The notes: a model not told the origin generated them from the sequence alone. A DNA stretch of 42,558 bases from Bacteroidota bacterium (GCA_017860255.1 JAFNAR010000023.1:1-42558); one strand, 5' to 3'. Positions 1 through 8,380 are shown, counted from the stretch's first letter. Numbers and translations: made by a program.

Positions 1-1
1 T

Positions 2-142
2 TCAACTATTAGAGGAATTAAGGTTAATTTCAAGCCAAATGTTCGTTTTAAAAACAAACTTAAGAGTGCTTATTACGAATATCGTAATCCAATGCCTAAA
101 GGTTTGGTTTTACCTGCTGCAGATGCTCCTGTGAATCCGTAA
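2..142 (+). CDS. 3' end of an unidentified gene (possibly HU-like DNA-binding protein)
   Basis: An open frame enters from the left edge and stops at TAA 140-142, giving the last 46 residues of a protein whose start lies outside the window. The visible part is basic (RGIKVNFKP, then Lys/Arg-rich residues) and ends in a Pro/Ala-rich tail. The RGIKVNFKP pattern recalls the C-terminal strand of Bacteroidota HU-like histone proteins, but the fragment is too short for a firm call. A hairpin with a T-tract about 95 bases downstream may be its terminator. Confidence 0.45.
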   Translation, partial: STIRGIKVNFKPNVRFKNKLKSAYYEYRNPMPKGLVLPAADAPVNP

Positions 143-202
143 GGAGTCTAAGGACATTAAAGACCTTAAACTCTTTAAGCTCCTTAAGAGCAAAACTTTC
201 TT

Positions 203-227
203 CCCCTTTAGGGGAATGAGGGGTAAA
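203..227 (+). repeat. CCCCTTTAGGGG element, copy 1
   Basis: The near-palindrome CCCCTTTAGGGG (203-214) is followed by AATGAGGGGTAAA. Related copies begin at 435 and 491. Each is preceded by TTTCTT or TTTCCT and followed by a GGGTAAA tail. The C4/G4 arms could form a short hairpin. Such G/C blocks stand out in an AT-rich spacer. Confidence 0.7.
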
Positions 228-236
228 TTGAAAGTT

Positions 237-272
237 GGGCAATCCTTTTGGGTTGCCTTTCTTTTTTTTTCT
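237..272 (+). terminator. Rho-independent terminator candidate
   Basis: GGCAATCC (238-245), a TTTT loop and GGGTTGCC (250-257) form an 8-bp stem with one G-T pair, directly followed by a long T-rich tract. It would end transcription of the partial gene at the left edge. Confidence 0.65.
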
Positions 273-384
273 TTCTTCTTCTGTCCTTACTTTTTTCTTG
301 ATAAAAAAGTAACAAAAAATCAAGACTGTTCACAAAAAGCTAAAAATTGCAGCCTTGAACTAAAAGTTTATAAACTCGCTTCGA

Positions 385-486
385 AGTGAAAAGGTAAAAG
401 TGAATAGTGAAAAGTGAAAAGTGAAGAGTTTCTTCCCCTTTAGGGGGGAGGGGTAAATATTAGTGAAGAGTGAAAAGTGAAGAGTT
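385..486 (+). repeat. GTGAAAA / GTGAAGA short tandem repeats
   Basis: Heptamer-like units GTGAAAA, GTGAATA and GTGAAGA recur through 385-430 and again at 463-486, on either side of the second CCCCTTTAGGGG copy. The units are short, imperfect and lack unique spacers, so this is low-complexity DNA rather than a CRISPR array. Confidence 0.6.
435..457 (+). repeat. CCCCTTTAGGGG element, copy 2
   Basis: Second copy of the element at 203. The core is 435-446, followed by GGAGGGGTAAA. It is preceded by GTGAAGAGTTTCTT, the same lead-in as copy 3, so the repeated unit is longer than the core and includes the GTGAARA block. Confidence 0.7.
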
Positions 487-490
487 TCCT

Positions 491-515
491 CCCCTTTAGG
501 GGAATGATGGGTAAA
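491..515 (+). repeat. CCCCTTTAGGGG element, copy 3
   Basis: Third copy, with the core at 491-502 followed by AATGATGGGTAAA. The spacing between copies 2 and 3 (56 bases) and the shared GTGAAGAGTTTC lead-in suggest a local tandem duplication. Confidence 0.7.
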
Positions 516-682
516 CACACATAGGCTCTGCTCTACGCTGGGGAAACAATTCTATTAAATTTAAGTAAAAAATAAGTGGTAAAAGGTAAGGGTTTTGGGT
601 GTAAATGTGCTGTTTTTTTGATTATTTATATATATGATAATTAGTGAAATGAGATTAATAAGGAAAATATTTCATCAAATTT

Positions 683-714
683 TTTGGAAAAGCTTAATTT
701 TTGTTGTATCTTCG
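683..714 (+). promoter_or_regulatory. Bacteroidota-type promoter of the histidine kinase
   Basis: TTTG at 683-686, a 20-base spacer and TATCTTCG at 707-714 fit the Bacteroidota promoter pattern (TTTG, about 20 bases, TAnnTTTG), with one substitution in the -7 box. The start codon follows about 28 bases later. Confidence 0.6.
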
Positions 715-742
715 CATGTTAATTCACTTTGAGTAATCATAT

Positions 743-3406
743 ATGCAGACTATTAAACTTGTTAAAACAACTTATAGGTTAGTTGTGATAATGGTTCTAA
801 TCATTGTCCCAATAATTGCCTTTGCTTCAAATCCTAAACAAAAAACTGTTCTCTATGTTAGCTCTTTTGCTGAGTCTACTGTTTGGTCTCAGAAAACAGA
901 AGAGTCTCTTTTAAAAACTTTCCAAAGTGAAAACTATAATATAAATCTACTACGTCTTTTTTTGGATGAGGAAAAAACTCCAAGGCTTGAAGACAGAATA
1001 AAAATTCTTAGAAATTTCTTTAAAAATAATAAGGAAAAGATTGATGTTATTGTTGTTTTTGATTATGGTGCAACTAAGGCTTTTCTTAATTATTCTGATC
1101 CCATAGTTTCTAAAATTCCTATTATTTTTGCTTCGGAACTGGAAAAGGATACTGAAATAAAGTATAATAATATTACTGGTGTTGCTTTTGATTATGGTGT
1201 TGGTCAAACTTATAAATATGGATTAAAGATTTTTCCTGATACTAAAAAGGTATATGTTTGGGCTGATAATAGTCCTACGGGTAAGCTTTTTATTGAGGAG
1301 GCTATGGCTAATTTGAAGGGCTATAATCCTGATGTTGAAATTGAGTATGGTTTGAATGTTGGGAGTTTGGAAGAGCTGAGAAAGAAGTGCAAGAGTTTGG
1401 ATTCTAATTCTTTTGTTATTTTTGGTACTTGGTCTTTGGATTCTTTGGGCAGGAAGTATAGTGATGAGATTCTTGCTAATATATTTTTTAAGGATGTTAA
1501 GGTTCCAATTTTTTGTACTTATGAGGAGAGAATAGGTAATGGTTTCATTGGTGGTTTTGTGCAAACGCCAGAGGGTAATGCAATTTCTGCTGCAAGAAAA
1601 GCTATTAGAATTTTTAATGGTGAGTTTGTTGATAGAATGGTTATTGAGCATATTGCTCCAACTCCAATTTATGATATAAGAGGTATTGTTAAGTATGATG
1701 GTAATATTAAAGCGATTCCAAGTAGTTCGGTATTAGTTAATCGTTTTTCTGGTTATTTTTTAAAATATCATATTTTCCTGATACCAATTTTAGCTTTAAT
1801 TTTTGTATGTATGTTCTTCCTCTATTACTTTATTTTACAGAGATACAGGAATAGAAAGTTAAAAAAATCGTTGAAGGAGAAAGAGGTTAGTGAAAAGAAT
1901 TTGCAGGAAAATGTAAAAATTCTATCTTCTGCTATGCCTTCTTTTAGAATTCTTTCTTGGATTTTTAATGACAGAACAAAGATTTTCAAATATGGTGTTA
2001 CTGATGAAAATGGTATTTTAGAGATTAATCAAGAGGGTGATTTATCTATTGCAAAATCTTTTGTTAGTAAAGAGTTTGAGGATAAATTTATGGATTTCTT
2101 TTACAAATTGGATTTTGTAAAAGATGTGCATGAGTTTCATCTTGAATATTTTGGTCGTATTCCAGGTGAAGTAAAGGATTCGTGGTGGGAGATTAAGGGC
2201 AATATTAAAGAGTGTGAGGACTCAGAGGGTAAATATAAGATTATAAATGCTATACATATTAATATTCAAAGGTATAAGCAAATTGAGATTAGGCTCAATG
2301 AAGCTTTAGATAGAGCAATTAGGAGTGATAAGTTAAAATCTAATTTTATTGCAAATATTACTCACGAAATCAGAACTCCTTTAAATGCTATTACTGGTTT
2401 TGCTAATCTTATTCATTCCGATATTGAAGAGGATATGAGAATTGAATACTCTAATATTATTAAAGAAAATAGTGATAAGCTTATTGATATTATTAATGAT
2501 ATTATTCTTATTAGTGAAATTCAATCGGGTTATTTTGAACATAAAATGGTGGTTTTAGACCTTAGTCAATATATTACAGAACTTGACAGTATGTTCCGCT
2601 TCCGTTTCCCTTCAAACATTGAGTTTATTGTTGAAAATCCATATCAATCATGTATTGTTGAGGTTGATAAAGATAGACTTTTCCAAATTATTAAAATATT
2701 TATTGATAATGCCATTAAGTTTACTCAACAAGGATTTGTAAAGCTTGGATATGTGGTAGAAGATAATGGTGTTAAGTATTATTGTCAGGATAGTGGTATA
2801 GGTATTAAAGAGGAAGATAAGGATAATATTTTTACTCTTTTTGAAAAAGTTGATTCAAACAAACAAGGAACAGGAATAGGACTTGGCATTGTTAAATCTA
2901 TTGTTGAGAAGATGAATGGAAGATATGGATTGGAATCGGAATTTGGTAAGGGTAGTTATTTCTGGTTTTGGTTGCCAAGCAATACAATTGTTATTGATAA
3001 TGAGTCAAAACAAAGCTATGTTGAGATTGATAATATTATGGAGACAAAGCAGAAGGTTTTGATTGTTGAAAATGATAATTCAACTTCATCACTGTTGGAA
3101 GAAAATGATTTTAGCTCCTATTATGAATTAAATACTTCCAATCCATTGATTGAAAATATTATTGATTCTATTTCTCAAATTAATCCTAAGTTAATTATTC
3201 TTGCTCAAAAAGCACAATATTTAGATGACTATAATACTTTTAAACAATTAAAATTAGAGTATCCTTCAATTCCAGTAATTATTATTTCTGAACAATTGCT
3301 TATTCACGAAAAAAATAAACTAATTAAGTCTGGTTGTAATAAATTTGTTGAATTACCGATTGATGTTGAGAGTTTAAAGAGAAAAATAAATAAACTAATT
3401 GGCTAA
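743..3406 (+). CDS. Membrane sensor histidine kinase with ABC-substrate-binding-like sensor and degenerate receiver
   Basis: This 887-residue protein has an N-terminal membrane anchor or signal (about 13-29), a long extracytoplasmic region (about 35-320) resembling the ABC substrate-binding sensor fold (KTVLYVSSF start), a second membrane segment (about 343-365), a PAS-like region (about 395-525), a dimerisation/phosphoacceptor domain with THEIRTPLNA (H541), and an ATPase domain with N box DNAIKF (N656), DSGIGI and GTGIGLGIVKS. The C-terminal receiver-like domain (about 770-887) has Ala821 at the phospho-acceptor Asp position and Leu871 at the conserved Lys position, so it probably cannot be phosphorylated. 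No response regulator gene is adjacent, so the partner is unknown. The last 12 bases overlap the convergent MATE gene. The ligand cannot be named from sequence. Confidence 0.9.
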   Translation: MQTIKLVKTTYRLVVIMVLIIVPIIAFASNPKQKTVLYVSSFAESTVWSQKTEESLLKTFQSENYNINLLRLFLDEEKTPRLEDRIKILRNFFKNNKEKIDVIVVFDYGATKAFLNYSDPIVSKIPIIFASELEKDTEIKYNNITGVAFDYGVGQTYKYGLKIFPDTKKVYVWADNSPTGKLFIEEAMANLKGYNPDVEIEYGLNVGSLEELRKKCKSLDSNSFVIFGTWSLDSLGRKYSDEILANIFFKDVKVPIFCTYEERIGNGFIGGFVQTPEGNAISAARKAIRIFNGEFVDRMVIEHIAPTPIYDIRGIVKYDGNIKAIPSSSVLVNRFSGYFLKYHIFLIPILALIFVCMFFLYYFILQRYRNRKLKKSLKEKEVSEKNLQENVKILSSAMPSFRILSWIFNDRTKIFKYGVTDENGILEINQEGDLSIAKSFVSKEFEDKFMDFFYKLDFVKDVHEFHLEYFGRIPGEVKDSWWEIKGNIKECEDSEGKYKIINAIHINIQRYKQIEIRLNEALDRAIRSDKLKSNFIANITHEIRTPLNAITGFANLIHSDIEEDMRIEYSNIIKENSDKLIDIINDIILISEIQSGYFEHKMVVLDLSQYITELDSMFRFRFPSNIEFIVENPYQSCIVEVDKDRLFQIIKIFIDNAIKFTQQGFVKLGYVVEDNGVKYYCQDSGIGIKEEDKDNIFTLFEKVDSNKQGTGIGLGIVKSIVEKMNGRYGLESEFGKGSYFWFWLPSNTIVIDNESKQSYVEIDNIMETKQKVLIVENDNSTSSLLEENDFSSYYELNTSNPLIENIIDSISQINPKLIILAQKAQYLDDYNTFKQLKLEYPSIPVIIISEQLLIHEKNKLIKSGCNKFVELPIDVESLKRKINKLIG

Positions 3407-4744
3407 GGCTTTAAGTTGTTTTACTTGTGCAATAACTAAAAAGGTTGTTATTATAGTTGAAACAATATCGCTTATTGGCATTGCCATCCACACTCCTTTT
3501 ATTCCCAAAAAATTAGGTAGAATAATAAGTAATGGTATTAGAAGTATTACTTGTCGTGTTAAGGAAAGAAATATTGATTTTCTTGCCTTGCCTATTGACT
3601 GGAAGAAATTGGATGAAACAATTTGAAAACCTGCAATAGGATAAACAATAAACACTATTCTAAATCCTTTAATTGCTATATCAACTAATTCGTGGTCTGT
3701 TGTGAAAGCCATACTTATTGCTTTTGGGAAAAGCTCCACTGCTGCAAATGCAATCAACATAACCAAAACTCCCCATTTAACTGCTTTATAGTAGGTTTGT
3801 AAAACTCTATCATAGTGTTTAGCTCCATAGTTGTAGCCAACAATTGGTTGCATTCCCTGTGTTATACCCAAAACAATCATCACAAAGATAAAAGCAACAC
3901 GATTAATTATTCCATAAGCTCCAATTGCAAGGTCTCCTCCAAATTTCTGAAGGCTATAATTTATCAATACAACAACAAAACAAGCTGCTGCATTCATCAA
4001 AAAAGGAGATAAACCGATTGAGAATATATCAAAAATAATCTTTCCATTAAAATGAAATATCTCTCTTGAAAAGTAAATTACCTTATTCCTTTTCATATAG
4101 ATAATTATAAGCCAAATGAGAGATATAAACTGTGATATCACTGTTGCCCATGCTGCTCCTGCAATACCCCATTCAAAAACAAAGATAAATATTGAAACCA
4201 AAATGATGTTGATTCCAACAGAAAATATGGTAACCAGCATTGCAAGTTGCGGATTTCCTGATGAACGTACAATGGCGTTAAGTCCAAAGAACAGGTGAGT
4301 TATTATGTTACCAAAAAGTATGATAACCATAAAGTCACTTGCATATTTTATTGTTTGGTCGCTTCCTCCAAAAAAATATAAAATATCATCTAAGAAGGGT
4401 AGGGTGAAGAGTGTGAATAGTGATCCAATAATTATGCTTAATATTACCACATTACCTAAAACATTTCTTGCATAGTTGTGGTCTTTTCTTCCTAAACTGA
4501 TTGACACTAATGTTGCTCCTCCAACACCAACCAGTGTGCCAAAGGCTGCCGAAAGATTCATTAAGGGAAAGGTTAGTGCTAAGCCTGATATTGCTAATGC
4601 TCCAAGTTTTTGACCAATAAAAATGCTATCAATAATGTTGTATAAAGACGAAGCAATCATAGCAATAATTGCAGGAAAAGCATACCTACGTAATAAACAT
4701 CCTATATCGTCTCTTTCTAAAAGAAGGGATTTATCTTCACTCAT
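3395..4744 (-). CDS. MATE family efflux transporter
   Basis: This 449-residue, strongly hydrophobic protein fits the usual length of a 12-helix MATE exporter, which pumps drugs or metabolites out using a Na+ or H+ gradient. Visible family features are the N-terminal PAIIAMIASSLYNIIDSIFI segment, a second-half repeat with GITQGMQPIVGYNYGA, and polar residues inside the helices. It is the last gene of the minus-strand cluster, 64 bases after mtgA, with a possible promoter of its own at 4756-4763. Its stop overlaps the end of the convergent kinase gene by 12 bases. Substrate is unknown. Confidence 0.9.
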   Translation of the reverse strand: MSEDKSLLLERDDIGCLLRRYAFPAIIAMIASSLYNIIDSIFIGQKLGALAISGLALTFPLMNLSAAFGTLVGVGGATLVSISLGRKDHNYARNVLGNVVILSIIIGSLFTLFTLPFLDDILYFFGGSDQTIKYASDFMVIILFGNIITHLFFGLNAIVRSSGNPQLAMLVTIFSVGINIILVSIFIFVFEWGIAGAAWATVISQFISLIWLIIIYMKRNKVIYFSREIFHFNGKIIFDIFSIGLSPFLMNAAACFVVVLINYSLQKFGGDLAIGAYGIINRVAFIFVMIVLGITQGMQPIVGYNYGAKHYDRVLQTYYKAVKWGVLVMLIAFAAVELFPKAISMAFTTDHELVDIAIKGFRIVFIVYPIAGFQIVSSNFFQSIGKARKSIFLSLTRQVILLIPLLIILPNFLGIKGVWMAMPISDIVSTIITTFLVIAQVKQLKALAN

Positions 4745-4755
4745 AATTAAGTTTG

Positions 4756-4763
4756 CAAAATTA
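4756..4763 (-). promoter_or_regulatory. Possible -7 box before the MATE gene
   Basis: On the minus strand TAATTTTG fits TAnnTTTG and lies 12 bases upstream of the MATE start. No clear TTTG is found at the expected upstream distance, so this is a weak candidate. Confidence 0.35.
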
Positions 4764-4808
4764 CAAAATAATTCAACAAACTTACTTTAAGCTATCAATT
4801 AGTTTTTT

Positions 4809-5555
4809 TTATTTCTTGAACCTTATTCTTCCGTGTTTGTCCATCATATACATTACCCTGTTGGCTCTTGCATTAAGATAAGGAGTTGGATGGGCTGCAT
4901 TTCTTTTTAGTGGTGAAGGTAAAACAGAAGCCAAGAGGGCAGATTCTCTTTTTGTGAGTTTTTTTGCACTCTTGCCAAAATAGTGGTTAGCTGCTGCCTC
5001 CACTCCATAAATACCATCTCCAAACTCAATAACATTCAAATAAACCTCCATAATTCTTTCCTTAGGCCAAAAGAATTCAATAAGAATGGTATAGTATGTT
5101 TCTAAGCCTTTTCTAATCCAGCTTCTTCTATTCCAAAGGAATACATTTTTTGCTGTTTGTTGGCTAATGGTGCTGCCTCCTCTAATTTTTTTACCTCTTT
5201 TGTTATATTCAATTGCTCTTTCAATTGCCTGGGTGTCAAATCCATTATGTTTTAAAAACATATTATCTTCCGAAGCAACAACGGCACGAATCATATTATT
5301 GTTAATATCATCAATGTCAACCCAGTCTTTCTCCAATCTTACTTCTCTTTTTGATGAAAAGGTTTGTTCAATTGTTCTTTGAACCATTAGAATGGTGATA
5401 GGAGGATTAATGAACCTGTATACAATGGTCATAAATATTGAAAATGCAAAGAAACATAGTGTTGTTACCCAAATAACTTTCCACAGTTTTCCCCAAAAAC
5501 CTTTCTTTTTTGTTTTCTTTGTCTTTCTTTTTGTTGCTGTTTTTTCGTTAACCAT
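4809..5555 (-). CDS. mtgA: Monofunctional peptidoglycan glycosyltransferase (GT51)
   Basis: The 248-residue enzyme polymerises lipid II into glycan strands at the outer face of the inner membrane. A Lys-rich cytoplasmic tail (1-26) precedes one membrane helix (about 27-47) and a single GT51 domain. Diagnostic motifs are VVASEDNMFLKHNG (catalytic Glu96), RGGSTISQQTAKN and KERIMEVYLNVIEFGDGIYG. There is no transpeptidase domain, and the length is typical of MtgA rather than a class A PBP. It follows the pseudouridine synthase gene by 16 bases and is probably cotranscribed with the phospholipid genes upstream. Confidence 0.93.
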   Translation of the reverse strand: MVNEKTATKRKTKKTKKKGFWGKLWKVIWVTTLCFFAFSIFMTIVYRFINPPITILMVQRTIEQTFSSKREVRLEKDWVDIDDINNNMIRAVVASEDNMFLKHNGFDTQAIERAIEYNKRGKKIRGGSTISQQTAKNVFLWNRRSWIRKGLETYYTILIEFFWPKERIMEVYLNVIEFGDGIYGVEAAANHYFGKSAKKLTKRESALLASVLPSPLKRNAAHPTPYLNARANRVMYMMDKHGRIRFKK

Positions 5556-5571
5556 ATTATCTTTAAATGCT

Positions 5572-6261
5572 TTATTTTACGTTCTCTTCAAACCATTTCC
5601 ACAGGTTTTCATCTGGACATGGTGCTATGAAAGTCATTTTTTGTTTTAGTGTAGGATGTTCAAAGGTCAGTTCTCTTGCGTGAAGTGATATTGAACTTAT
5701 TTTGTTGCTTCTTCCAAATCCATATTTTAAATCTCCTTTTATTGGGCATCCAATATTTGCCAATTGAACTCTAATTTGATGGTGTCGTCCTGTGTAAAGT
5801 TCAACCTCCAGCAGACTGTAAAATTCACTTTGAGCCAATAGACGGTATTTCAGTTCTGCAAGTGAGCCTTTTTGAGTGTCTTTGGTAACATAGGATTTGT
5901 TTTGCTTTTCATCCTTAATCAAATAGTTGCTTAAAACATCTTCCTCTTTTGGAGGTGGGTTTCTAACAATTGCCCAATATTTCTTTGTGAAGAGCTTATC
6001 GTGTATTTGTTTGTTTAGTCTAACAAGTGCTTTCTCTGTTTTGGTGAATACAACAGCTCCACTAACTGGCCTGTCCAAACGATGAACAACTCCACAGTAA
6101 ATATTGCCAGGTTTGTTGTATTTCTTCCTTAGATAATCTTTAATGTAATCAACCAGACTATCGTCTTTGGTTTTGTCCCCATGAACAATTTGAGAGTTCT
6201 TCTTATTGATTACTAATATATGATTATCCTCATATATTATTTGTTTTTCAAAATCTTCCAT
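5572..6261 (-). CDS. RluA-family RNA pseudouridine synthase
   Basis: The 229-residue protein contains the RluA signature HRLDRPVSGAVVF with catalytic Asp63, followed by KKYWAIV and RHHQIRVQLA, all typical of enzymes that isomerise uridine in rRNA or tRNA. It starts directly with the catalytic domain and has no N-terminal S4 RNA-binding domain, like the shorter RluA/TruC-type members. The target nucleotide cannot be told. Its ATG overlaps the psd stop codon (TAATG), which implies translational coupling to phosphatidylserine decarboxylase. Confidence 0.9.
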   Translation of the reverse strand: MEDFEKQIIYEDNHILVINKKNSQIVHGDKTKDDSLVDYIKDYLRKKYNKPGNIYCGVVHRLDRPVSGAVVFTKTEKALVRLNKQIHDKLFTKKYWAIVRNPPPKEEDVLSNYLIKDEKQNKSYVTKDTQKGSLAELKYRLLAQSEFYSLLEVELYTGRHHQIRVQLANIGCPIKGDLKYGFGRSNKISSISLHARELTFEHPTLKQKMTFIAPCPDENLWKWFEENVK

Positions 6262-6917
6262 TACAATGTTGCCAAAACAGATAATCCTCCTTTAACCTTG
6301 TCTTCAAGTTCTGCATGTACGTTTGCACTCAAAGGAACAAAAACATCAACTCTTGAACCAAATTTAATAAATCCTAATTCATCTCCCTGATGTACTTCCT
6401 GACCTTCTTTGGAATAGCAAACAATTCTTCTTGCCAATGCTCCTGCAATTTGACGAACAACAATCTTATCTCCTTTGGCAGTTTCAATGCAAACGGTTGT
6501 TCTTTCATTTAGGGTTGAACTTTTAGGATGCTTTGCAATTAAGTATTTTCCGTTATGATAATTGGTATATATTATTTTACCTGAAACAGGATAGCGATTA
6601 ACATGAACATTGTTAGGAGACATAAAGGTTGAGATTTGAATACATTCTGTTTTCAAAACTTCTGGTTCGTAAACTTGTTCAACAACAACAATTGTCCCAT
6701 CTGCACTACCAATTACTTGGTCTTCACTATGCAATAGTTCTCTTTTAGGAATTCTGAAAAATCGTATAACAATAAGTGCAACTATTACTATAAGAGCAGT
6801 TAATGAATACCAATACCAATCCCAATCATCAATAAAATAATTCATTGCACTAATAATTACAATTGCTAAAAGCATTGTGTAAGCTATGATTCTGTAACCT
6901 TCTTTATGTATATACAT
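6261..6917 (-). CDS. psd: Phosphatidylserine decarboxylase proenzyme
   Basis: The 218-residue protein matches the short phosphatidylserine decarboxylase group. It has two N-terminal membrane helices (about 8-26 and 33-52), the central FMSPNNVHVNRYPVSG segment and the C-terminal FGSRVDVFVP motif. By family knowledge the chain self-cleaves between Gly187 and Ser188, leaving a pyruvoyl cofactor on the alpha chain. It converts phosphatidylserine to phosphatidylethanolamine in the inner membrane. It lies 13 bases after cdsA, which makes the CDP-diacylglycerol precursor. Phosphatidylserine synthase is not in this window. Confidence 0.93.
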   Translation of the reverse strand: MYIHKEGYRIIAYTMLLAIVIISAMNYFIDDWDWYWYSLTALIVIVALIVIRFFRIPKRELLHSEDQVIGSADGTIVVVEQVYEPEVLKTECIQISTFMSPNNVHVNRYPVSGKIIYTNYHNGKYLIAKHPKSSTLNERTTVCIETAKGDKIVVRQIAGALARRIVCYSKEGQEVHQGDELGFIKFGSRVDVFVPLSANVHAELEDKVKGGLSVLATL

Positions 6918-6930
6918 TATTTAATGTGTG

Positions 6931-7755
6931 TTAGTTTAGACGTAAAAATAAGTAAATAAAAATAAATGGTAGGGTTATAAAGAGTATATCGAAACGATCC
7001 AATATACCTCCATGTCCAGGTAGTATTTTGCCACTATCCTTAACTCCCATTTGTCTTTTAAACATTGATTCAACCAAATCTCCAAATGTTCCAATTATGC
7101 AAATTATTGCTCCAATTATCATCCAATCAAAAAACTCTAATGGGGAGTTTGTTAACTTAAATAATATAATGGAAGCAATTTGAACTGCAACAACTCCTCC
7201 AAAAAATCCTTCCCAGCTTTTCTTAGGGGAAATTCTTTCAAAGAGTCTTCTCTTTCCAAACTTTATCCCTACCAAATAGGCAAAGGTGTCATTGCACCAA
7301 GCCAATATAAAAACACTTAGTAGAATAATTGGTATAAAGTTATTGGGCAAAAACTGAGGATTTACAATAAAGTTTGTTAAGCCCAAAGGAATAATAATAT
7401 AAACTACTCCTAAAATGGTGTATGCGATATTGGTGAATGGGTTTTCTTTTTTGCGAAAGAGTTCCATTATAAATATTGCAAAACATAGGAAAAGAGAAAT
7501 TGTTATTGAGTATTTGGTTTCTATTTGAAATGCTTTTAATGCAAAAAAACTATATGTTGAAATGGCTAACAAGTAGCCCATAGGTTTTAATGGAGAAATT
7601 TGACTGAGTTTTGAGTTATTATAAAATTCATATAGAGCAATTATTGAAATAACTCCAAAGAATATGGCAAGAACAATGGGGTTGATGATTATTGCAAAAA
7701 TAACTGCTAATACATAAACTGCACCTGTAATTGTTCTTTGAGTAATATTTTTCAT
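6931..7755 (-). CDS. cdsA: Phosphatidate cytidylyltransferase
   Basis: The 274-residue polytopic membrane protein makes CDP-diacylglycerol from phosphatidic acid and CTP. The C-terminal CDP-diglyceride synthetase signature is visible at about 240-259 (DSGKILPGHGGILDRFD), preceded by GTFGDLVESMFKR and KKSWEGFFGG, which are also conserved in the family. About seven or eight hydrophobic helices are seen. It starts 4 bases after the LUD-domain gene and is followed closely by psd, forming a phospholipid synthesis block. Confidence 0.95.
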   Translation of the reverse strand: MKNITQRTITGAVYVLAVIFAIIINPIVLAIFFGVISIIALYEFYNNSKLSQISPLKPMGYLLAISTYSFFALKAFQIETKYSITISLFLCFAIFIMELFRKKENPFTNIAYTILGVVYIIIPLGLTNFIVNPQFLPNNFIPIILLSVFILAWCNDTFAYLVGIKFGKRRLFERISPKKSWEGFFGGVVAVQIASIILFKLTNSPLEFFDWMIIGAIICIIGTFGDLVESMFKRQMGVKDSGKILPGHGGILDRFDILFITLPFIFIYLFLRLN

Positions 7756-7759
7756 GATT

Positions 7760-8368
7760 CTAATTGGCTTGAATTAGGTTTTCTACTGTGAAAAGATAGA
7801 GCTCTTTAATCTCTTCTTTCAAAATATAACTTGGATTAAGTGTGAAAATATACTTAGGGATATTTTCAGAAGTTTCATTGAGTGCTGTTGCTAAATCTAA
7901 TGCAATTTGTGAAGTAAAGACAATGATAATGAATATGCTTGGAAAGGTTTCAAACTTAGAGTTGTCAATTTGATTGGAGGTAATGGTTATTAGGCTATTT
8001 CTTGCTGAAACACTATGACATAAGGTTATGCCAACATTTTTTGTTCCATCAAAACCATCATTGCCTTGAATTCCATTGGTACCTAAAAAATCCTTTAAAT
8101 TGTTACCCAAAACAGAAATATCATTTGCCCAATTTCTATATTCTATCATGGAGTGGAGTTTATTTATCAAGTCGTTTTCATTCCTGCAATAAATAAACTT
8201 TCCTCCACATTGAACTATATTTTCAGCAAATATCATTAATGGGTCATCATCAATGGTGCTATAAACATCTGCTTCCATATCTATATTTGGATATGGAATA
8301 TCTGCCTTTTCTAATACAGAATTACGCAATAGCTTTAATATAGCTCCTTTTTCGGAATTCCCTCTCAT
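7760..8368 (-). CDS. LUD-domain (LutC/YkgG-like) protein
   Basis: This 202-residue protein resembles the LUD domain of LutC/YkgG proteins. An N-terminal helical part is followed by a region with VGITLCHSVSARNSLIT, where family members usually read GIT.A..AIAETGS, and a FPSIFIIIV strand. LutC takes part in lactate oxidation with LutA and LutB, but neither partner is nearby and the LUD motif is divergent, so that role should not be assumed. Its position between ftsH and cdsA, 12 and 4 bases away, suggests a housekeeping function tied to the membrane cluster. Confidence 0.7.
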   Translation of the reverse strand: MRGNSEKGAILKLLRNSVLEKADIPYPNIDMEADVYSTIDDDPLMIFAENIVQCGGKFIYCRNENDLINKLHSMIEYRNWANDISVLGNNLKDFLGTNGIQGNDGFDGTKNVGITLCHSVSARNSLITITSNQIDNSKFETFPSIFIIIVFTSQIALDLATALNETSENIPKYIFTLNPSYILKEEIKELYLFTVENLIQAN

Positions 8369-8380
8369 GAGTTTTTATTT

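Larger units (their letters stand above)
143..742. other. 600-base non-coding, repeat-rich region
   Basis: No convincing gene is present. It holds AAGGA/ACCTTAA-type low-complexity repeats (about 141-190), a terminator-like hairpin (237-272), two blocks of GTGAAAA/GTGAAGA short tandem repeats (385-430 and 463-486), three copies of a CCCCTTTAGGGG-centred element, and the promoter of the downstream kinase (683-714). Confidence 0.7.

Noticed and set aside
385-486. GTGAAAA/GTGAAGA repeats as a CRISPR array
   Set aside because: The units are about 7 bases, imperfect and have no unique spacers. No cas genes are present.
4116-4298. Small plus-strand frame inside the MATE gene
   Set aside because: It lies wholly antisense to a clearly conserved gene and shows no recognisable protein features.
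7760-8368. Lactate utilisation operon
   Set aside because: Only a divergent LUD-domain protein is present; lutA, lutB and a lactate permease are missing.
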